Below, piece after piece: positions 58,921-64,000 of a stretch of 64,000 bases of DNA; the first letter of the stretch is position 1, and every line of letters begins with the position of its first letter. A program made the position numbers and the translations under genes. The notes beneath the pieces are model-generated. The model did no database searches. It saw only the letters and a program-made list of their open reading frames with translations, and was not told the origin of the DNA. Source of the DNA: Streptococcus didelphis DSM 15616 (lineage in GTDB: Bacteria > Bacillota > Bacilli > Lactobacillales > Streptococcaceae); NCBI RefSeq assembly GCF_000380005.1, contig NZ_KB904188.1, positions 682,001-746,000 of the forward strand, given 5' to 3'.

Positions 58921-60324
58921 TTAGCGAAGACCTAATTTACTTAATTTCTCCTGATATTTATCAAAATCAACATAGAGGGCTTGACCTCCATACATATCAT
59001 ACTCATCAATCCAGTCCCCATTTTGAGGAATAGTGATGTGTTCAACACCTTTACCAGCTGTTAGAGTCGTTAGACCCTTTTGTGCCACAAATGGGAAGGA
59101 AAGATTTGTGGATGTCAGAGCATAAATTTTTCCTATAGCTGCTGAGCCTGTAAAGAGTTTGCTTGGGTCCTTAATCTGTGACATAACTGCACTCATAACC
59201 TGTTGCTGTCTGACAGTACGTCCATAATCACCTTCATCATCTTTACGGAATCTAGCATAATTCAATAAGGTCCTACCATCCATTCGTTGCTTACCAACCT
59301 TGATAGTCTGATCAGGTACTATACCATCTTTCATCCTTAAGTCATCGGGTACCTCAACTGAATCAACAGCCTCTCCACCGATAGTCGCAAACTTAGCATC
59401 CATTTCTACCCCATTTGGAAAGAGGGTATCAATAGCTTCAGAGAAGGTTTCAAAATCCACCATAACATAATATTTAATATCAATATCATAATTATGTTTA
59501 AGCGTCTTTCTAACCAGCTCTGCTCCTTGATTATTGGCTTGTTCTCCGAGGTTAAACGAAGCATTAAGCTTTAAGTCATAGCTAGAATTATTAGCACTAT
59601 AGCCAGGAATATTGACAAGAGTGTCTCTCATAAAACTAACCATCTTAACTTTCTTATCCTTATTTCCCATATTCACAACCATAATAGTGTCTGTCCTAGC
59701 TTCGTTTGAGCCTTGTGTAACCCGTTTATCAGAACCTAGAACCAAGATATTGGTTCCATCCTTAGTATCCTGCCCCTTAAAGGTTTCCGATACAGCTGGC
59801 TTATAATTTTTAGCATTATGAGAAACATCAAAAAAGCCCTTGAAGAACATGATTAAGATACCAACTAAAAGCAAGAAGAGTAAAAAGCCTACTATTTTCA
59901 AATAAAAGGATAAACCTCTTTTTTTCCTTGGAGCTTTCTTAGCCTTCTTATCATAAAAGTCTTCTTCATAAAAATCTTGAGACTGTTCATATTCTTGCTG
60001 TCTCTTTTTTCTTGAACGTCTTTCTTTTCTGGAAAGATGCTCTTCTTGGGGATACAAGGGAAGGTCATCAGGGTTTGAGCCCTCATAGAGGTTTTCTGAA
60101 TAGCCGGGCTGATAGACTTGATAATTTGAACCATAGCTAGAGCTCTTATAATCCCGGTCTTGTTCAAAACCAGCCTGATAATCAGAAGTAACGGCATCCA
60201 TCTTTGCTTTAAGATAACGATACTCTATCTTTTCATTATCACTTAGATAACTAAGATTTCTCAATAAATAAAAATACCTTAGCTCTTCATGGTGGCTAAG
60301 TCCACCTTTTTTATCTCTTGTCAT
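58921..60324 (-). CDS. LytR-CpsA-Psr family cell-wall ligase
   Basis: A 467-residue membrane protein. A charged cytoplasmic N-terminus (1-140, rich in Lys/Arg near 98-136) is followed by one membrane helix (141-162) and an extracellular LCP domain. LCP motifs: GSDKRVTQGSNEARTDTIM with the Asp/Arg pair, SFMRDTLVNIPG and RFRKDDEGDYGRTVRQQQ. LCP enzymes attach polymers such as teichoic acids or capsule to peptidoglycan. Often named psr or lytR at this position beside aroK. Confidence 0.92.
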   Translation of the reverse strand: MTRDKKGGLSHHEELRYFYLLRNLSYLSDNEKIEYRYLKAKMDAVTSDYQAGFEQDRDYKSSSYGSNYQVYQPGYSENLYEGSNPDDLPLYPQEEHLSRKERRSRKKRQQEYEQSQDFYEEDFYDKKAKKAPRKKRGLSFYLKIVGFLLFLLLVGILIMFFKGFFDVSHNAKNYKPAVSETFKGQDTKDGTNILVLGSDKRVTQGSNEARTDTIMVVNMGNKDKKVKMVSFMRDTLVNIPGYSANNSSYDLKLNASFNLGEQANNQGAELVRKTLKHNYDIDIKYYVMVDFETFSEAIDTLFPNGVEMDAKFATIGGEAVDSVEVPDDLRMKDGIVPDQTIKVGKQRMDGRTLLNYARFRKDDEGDYGRTVRQQQVMSAVMSQIKDPSKLFTGSAAIGKIYALTSTNLSFPFVAQKGLTTLTAGKGVEHITIPQNGDWIDEYDMYGGQALYVDFDKYQEKLSKLGLR

Positions 60325-60476
60325 CTACTTAACCAACTTTTTGTATTCTAATACTATCTATTCTTATAATTCTTTACATTTCTATTATAGCTTATCTTTA
60401 AAAACTTGTCTTAAATTATCTTAATTTTTCTATAAAAATAGCAGTCGAAGTAAAAGCGTTCTAATTGCCTATCCCA

Positions 60477-60968
60477 TTACCTGCGGTTAATAATAGCGGC
60501 AATCTCTTGAGGTGTTTTATTATCTACATTAATAATAGTATCTGCCAAGCCTTGATAGAGTACCATTCGTTTATCAAAAATAGCTTGAAAAGCTGCTTTT
60601 GAATTGTTTAAAAAAAGTGGGCGCTGACAGACCTTATCTTTTTTGATCCTCTCATATAAAACTTCAAAAGAGGCTGAAAAAAGAATATTATTTTTTTTAT
60701 TACGACAAATAAGCTCTCTATTTTTTGCGCTAATAACCACACCACCACCAGTGGAAATAATCCTATCTTCTTGGCTTAGGAGTAATTCTTCCAAGAGATT
60801 AGACTCTATCTTTCTAAAGGCCTCTTCACCTTCTTTAGCAAAAAAATCTGATATTGACATCTGAATCCGTTCTTCAATTAGAGTATCCATATCAAGAACA
60901 TTTTCAGATAAAAGAGCTCCAATGGTTGTTTTTCCTGCTCCCATAAATCCCAGTAATAGCTTAGTCAT
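60477..60968 (-). CDS. aroK: Shikimate kinase
   Basis: A 163-residue P-loop kinase phosphorylating shikimate at O3. Walker [10 protein letters not shown] at 7-15, [10 protein letters not shown] (substrate Asp) and STGGGVV at the shikimate site. It overlaps aroA by 8 bp, so the two shikimate-pathway genes are coupled. Confidence 0.94.
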   Translation of the reverse strand: MTKLLLGFMGAGKTTIGALLSENVLDMDTLIEERIQMSISDFFAKEGEEAFRKIESNLLEELLLSQEDRIISTGGGVVISAKNRELICRNKKNNILFSASFEVLYERIKKDKVCQRPLFLNNSKAAFQAIFDKRMVLYQGLADTIINVDNKTPQEIAAIINRR

Positions 60969-62244
60969 GATATAACCTTTCTAAATCCTTGAAAAAATTA
61001 GGATAACTTGTTTCAATAGCTGCTTGACCTTTTAGCTCCATATGTCCTTTTTTAACTACTAAGGCAGCAATAGCTGTCATCATAGCTATTCTATGGTCCA
61101 GCTGAGCATCTGCATTATAAGCTTGCAGTTGACTTTTTCCTTTAATAATCATACCGTCAGAAGTCGCTTGAATGTCGGCTCCCATAGCCTGTAAAATACT
61201 AGTGACAGCTGCTATTCGGTCTGTTTCTTTTAGTCTTAATTCTGCAGCATCTCTAATAATTGTCTGTCCCTGTGCTTGAGTTGCAAGTAAGGCAATAATA
61301 GGAAGTTCATCTATTAGCCGAGGAATGAGCTCCCCCCCAATTTCAATTCCTTTTAGCTTTGCATAGGAAACCTTTATAGTAGCTGACATTTTTTGAGCAT
61401 CAAAGGATTCGATAGTTAGCTTACCTCCCATTTGTTTAAGCACGTCAATAATACCCGTTCGACTAGGATTAATCCCTACATTTTCAAGTTTTATTTGAGA
61501 ACCCGCTACAATAGAGGCTGCTACCATCCAAAAGGCAGCACTTGAAATATCTCCTGGAATTTCAACTTTTTGCCCTTGCAATTCCTGTGGCCCCTTGATA
61601 AGGATATTTTTTCCTTTTTGGACTAAGTGTCCTCCAAAGGCTTGAATCATCTCTTCTGTATGACTTCTGGTCAGTTCCTTTTCAATGACCTGCGTTTCAC
61701 CTTCTGTTTGAAGAGCTGCTAAGAGAATGGCTGATTTAACTTGAGCTGATGCTACTGGTAACTGATAACTAACTGGCCTTAGTTTTTTGGTCCCTCTAAT
61801 TGTTAAGGGAGGAACTTGCTTATCTCCTTGCCCTTCAATCAGAGCTCCCATTTGCTTTAAGGGAATAGCAATGCGGTCCATAGGTCTTCTAGATAAACTA
61901 GCATCCCCTTTTAAGGTAGTTGTGAAGTTCTGACCTGCTAAGAGACCAGAAATTAACCTCATAGAGGTACCTGAATTTCCCATATCCAAATCCTGATGAG
62001 GAGCCTGCAAAGCTTCATAGCCTTTACCATAAATAAAAAGACAATCTGCTTTTTCTACAATTCCAACTCCCATGTGACTAAAAGCTGCAATAGTGGCTTT
62101 GACGTCTTGACTCTTTAAGATTCCTCTTATTTCTGTTAAGCCATGGGCCATTGCACCAAAAATAACAGCTCTATGGCTAATGGATTTATCACCTGGGACC
62201 TTAAGACTTCCCTTTAAAGCAGGGGCATTTATTTTAAGCTGCAT
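60961..62244 (-). CDS. aroA: 3-phosphoshikimate 1-carboxyvinyltransferase (EPSP synthase)
   Basis: A 427-residue enzyme making EPSP from shikimate 3-phosphate and phosphoenolpyruvate, the step before chorismate. Seen: [14 protein letters not shown] near residue 18, [23 protein letters not shown] and the C-terminal [13 protein letters not shown]. Full length and coupled to aroK. Confidence 0.96.
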   Translation of the reverse strand: MQLKINAPALKGSLKVPGDKSISHRAVIFGAMAHGLTEIRGILKSQDVKATIAAFSHMGVGIVEKADCLFIYGKGYEALQAPHQDLDMGNSGTSMRLISGLLAGQNFTTTLKGDASLSRRPMDRIAIPLKQMGALIEGQGDKQVPPLTIRGTKKLRPVSYQLPVASAQVKSAILLAALQTEGETQVIEKELTRSHTEEMIQAFGGHLVQKGKNILIKGPQELQGQKVEIPGDISSAAFWMVAASIVAGSQIKLENVGINPSRTGIIDVLKQMGGKLTIESFDAQKMSATIKVSYAKLKGIEIGGELIPRLIDELPIIALLATQAQGQTIIRDAAELRLKETDRIAAVTSILQAMGADIQATSDGMIIKGKSQLQAYNADAQLDHRIAMMTAIAALVVKKGHMELKGQAAIETSYPNFFKDLERLYHD

Positions 62245-62300
62245 AGTATCTCCTTGTTAACTTAATCATTTTATCACAAGATATATGCAAGTTCTAGATA

Positions 62301-62330
62301 CAAAAAAACTTTATCCGGCAAGATAAAGTT
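62301..62330 (-). terminator. Terminator after the YihY-family gene
   Basis: AACTTTATC (62330-62322 on the minus strand) pairs with GATAAAGTT (62315-62307), followed by a run of T. It overlaps the end of the YihY-family gene and separates it from aroA. Confidence 0.85.
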
Positions 62331-63264
62331 ATTCTTTTTCTGAATGGTTATTTCCTAAGGTCTTTTTTATCAGAGAGGCTACATCTCCCCTGCGTCCTTC
62401 TAGTTTTCCTAAATCTATTTCTTGGTAGGTTGCATTACAAACGGCTCCCAAAATAAGAATTCTGGCTAAGAAGATAAACCAAAGCATTAAAATAAATACC
62501 ATAATAGAACCAAAGGCCTTAATATCCACCATGCGCTCTACATTATGCATAACATAATTAGCAATGACATTACTCATAAAAGTCATGACAAAGGCTGTTA
62601 AAAAGGTTCCTGGCAAGATATATCTGATTTTATGAATCTTAACATTTGGCAGGATAAAATAAAGCAACATAATCCCTAAAAAGATAATGACAGCTGTCGC
62701 TGGTTGGATCAAGAGTAAAAACAAGGAAGTAATATTATCACTCAAGTTATAGTGTTTGTCCAAGAGCTGAATAGCTGCTTTTGAAAATGTTGAGAATAAA
62801 AGTACAAATGTTAACAAAAAGAGGATAAAAACACTGATAAACAGGCCAACAATATGACTGACTAAAAAATCCCTATGTTGTGAAGCCCCATAAGCTTTAT
62901 TGATGGCTTTTTGCAGGGAGGTCAAACTTCGAGACATAGTCCAAAGTCCTGCAACAGTCGCCATTCCTAGAATTCCTCCAGCTGGTTTAGAAAAGATATT
63001 GACAACTACAGCTGAAGCTGGCCTGTAAATATCAGCTGGCAAGTTTTGTTTCATTAGCGTTAGTAAGTCTGAAATATCAATATTTAAATAAGGGAAAATA
63101 TTGGCTGCAATGATGATTAAGGGAAAAACAGTGATCATTAAATAATAAGCAACCGCAACAGATGACAGATCCATCTCTGCACTATTAAGATGTTTCATAA
63201 AGGCTTGTACAGGTTCATATTGCCATTTTTCAACTAATCTACTAATAAAACTCTTCTTTTCCAT
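62329..63264 (-). CDS. YihY/BrkB family membrane protein
   Basis: A 311-residue protein with about six membrane helices of the YihY/virulence-factor BrkB family (MEKKSFISRLVEKWQY, then SVAVAYYLMITVFPLIII and a glycine-containing AGLWTMSRSLTSLQKAINKAY). Relatives were once mislabelled RNase BN. Molecular role uncertain. It follows map by one base, so the two are co-transcribed, a usual streptococcal pairing. Confidence 0.88.
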   Translation of the reverse strand: MEKKSFISRLVEKWQYEPVQAFMKHLNSAEMDLSSVAVAYYLMITVFPLIIIAANIFPYLNIDISDLLTLMKQNLPADIYRPASAVVVNIFSKPAGGILGMATVAGLWTMSRSLTSLQKAINKAYGASQHRDFLVSHIVGLFISVFILFLLTFVLLFSTFSKAAIQLLDKHYNLSDNITSLFLLLIQPATAVIIFLGIMLLYFILPNVKIHKIRYILPGTFLTAFVMTFMSNVIANYVMHNVERMVDIKAFGSIMVFILMLWFIFLARILILGAVCNATYQEIDLGKLEGRRGDVASLIKKTLGNNHSEKE

Positions 63265-63265
63265 C

Positions 63266-64000
63266 CTAATAAGTTCTTTCTTCTCCTTGGCTTGTTAAAA
63301 TAACAGGCCCATTTTTTGTAATGACAAATTGATGTTCATACTGACAAGAAAGGCCTCCATCAAGGGTTTTATGTGCCCATCCTGTTTTTATATCTGTATC
63401 AATTTCCCATGTTCCAGTGTTGAGCATTGGTTCAATGGTTAAGACCATTCCCTCTTTTAGGCGTAAACCTCGCCCTGCAATTCCATAGTTTGGAACCATA
63501 GGTTCTTCATGCATGGTTGGACCTACCCCATGTCCTACCAAGTCTCTTACGACACCATAACCACGACTTTCTGCATATTCTTGAATAGCTGCGCCAATGT
63601 CTCCAATGCGGTTTCCAACTTGGGCTTTTTCGATACCAATATACATCGCTTCTTTGGTCACATTCATCAAATCAGTAACTTGATCTGAAACCTTTCCCAC
63701 AGCATACGCCCAACAAGAATCCGCCAAGCCACCAGCATAGCTTTCTGTGTATTTTTTCATCTCTGCTATTTTGTTAAAGTCTAATTTGGAAACATCTAGG
63801 ACTGACTTGTCTAAGGGTTCACTTAAAACCATATCCACCTTTAACAAGTCGCCTTCTTTAAGAATATAATGTCTTGGAAAGGCATGGGCAACCTCATCAT
63901 TTAAGGCACAACAAGTTGCATAAGGATAGTCCATGACTTGACCATCAACACCAATTTGGAGAGGAAGGACATTATCTTCTTTACAACGTCTACGAACATA
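63266..64000 (-). CDS. map: Methionine aminopeptidase type I, 5' end outside window
   Basis: 245 codons are visible, open to the window end. The metal-site residues of the pita-bread fold are present: DLLKVDMVLSEP, GHGVGPTMHEEP, TIEPML and YEHQFVIT. The enzyme removes the initiator methionine from new proteins. The upstream residues YVRRRCKEDNVLPLQIGVD join in frame, so the true start lies beyond base 64000. Confidence 0.95.
   Translation of the reverse strand, partial: YVRRRCKEDNVLPLQIGVDGQVMDYPYATCCALNDEVAHAFPRHYILKEGDLLKVDMVLSEPLDKSVLDVSKLDFNKIAEMKKYTESYAGGLADSCWAYAVGKVSDQVTDLMNVTKEAMYIGIEKAQVGNRIGDIGAAIQEYAESRGYGVVRDLVGHGVGPTMHEEPMVPNYGIAGRGLRLKEGMVLTIEPMLNTGTWEIDTDIKTGWAHKTLDGGLSCQYEHQFVITKNGPVILTSQGEERTY

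Overview
The window is an AT-rich chromosomal segment of a Streptococcus. The evidence is the complete dltXABCD operon, a MalR/MalXFG/MalQP maltodextrin cluster, a GlnP permease with two fused substrate-binding domains, the miaA-hflX-rnz run, PepS, the Obg gene beside a DUF4044 gene, and the aroA-aroK-LCP-rlmD neighbourhood. The overall set looks like a pyogenic-group species (S. uberis or S. parauberis type), but the species is inference. No rRNA, tRNA or CRISPR array was seen.

Layout. 1-8.3 kb: tRNA and RNA maintenance genes (rnz, hflX, miaA, trhO), a TDT-family transporter and alanine dehydrogenase. 8.4-17.3 kb: the maltose/maltodextrin locus. malQP and malR are on the minus strand and malXFG on the plus strand. 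Two LacI-type operators each sit exactly between a -35 and a -10 box. 17.5-23 kb: the dlt operon, including the small dltX gene, followed by an alpha/beta hydrolase. 23.2-28.3 kb: uvrB and the glutamine-type ABC transporter. 28.3-31 kb: an ABC-F ATPase behind a leader RNA with a three-codon open reading frame and an intrinsic terminator, then pnuC. 31-42 kb: obgE, pepS, a CorA-type transporter, a pseudouridine synthase, thioesterases, an MFS transporter behind a terminator-bearing leader RNA, a DUF1846 protein, a FetAB-type exporter and a GNAT gene killed by an amber codon.

42.0-57.5 kb is an accessory region full of broken genes. It contains a truncated ABC-2 permease and a lantibiotic-immunity-like ABC transporter. 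The permease of that transporter is frameshifted at a GA dinucleotide repeat, and beside it lie a small membrane protein and the tail of a zinc-type dehydrogenase. Next come an IS3-family insertion sequence without target-site duplication and a surface adhesin cut off by that IS and also frameshifted. Two AbiE-type toxin-antitoxin modules follow on opposite strands; one is in an operon with a probable HEPN ribonuclease. The rest is a decayed integrative conjugative element: a lysozyme/CHAP lysin with a TGA nonsense codon, a C5 cytosine methyltransferase, small element genes and a repA with two lesions. It ends directly at the 3' end of rlmD (rumA), a known ICE insertion hotspot. No integrase, relaxase or conjugation ATPase is present.

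57.5-64 kb returns to core genome: rlmD, an LCP cell-wall ligase, aroK, aroA, a YihY-family membrane protein and the 3' part of map.

The best candidate for an undescribed system is the abiEi-abiEii-HEPN operon (50259-53092), bracketed by 133-bp direct repeats. The two terminator-bearing leader RNAs, ahead of the ABC-F gene and ahead of the MFS gene, come next.
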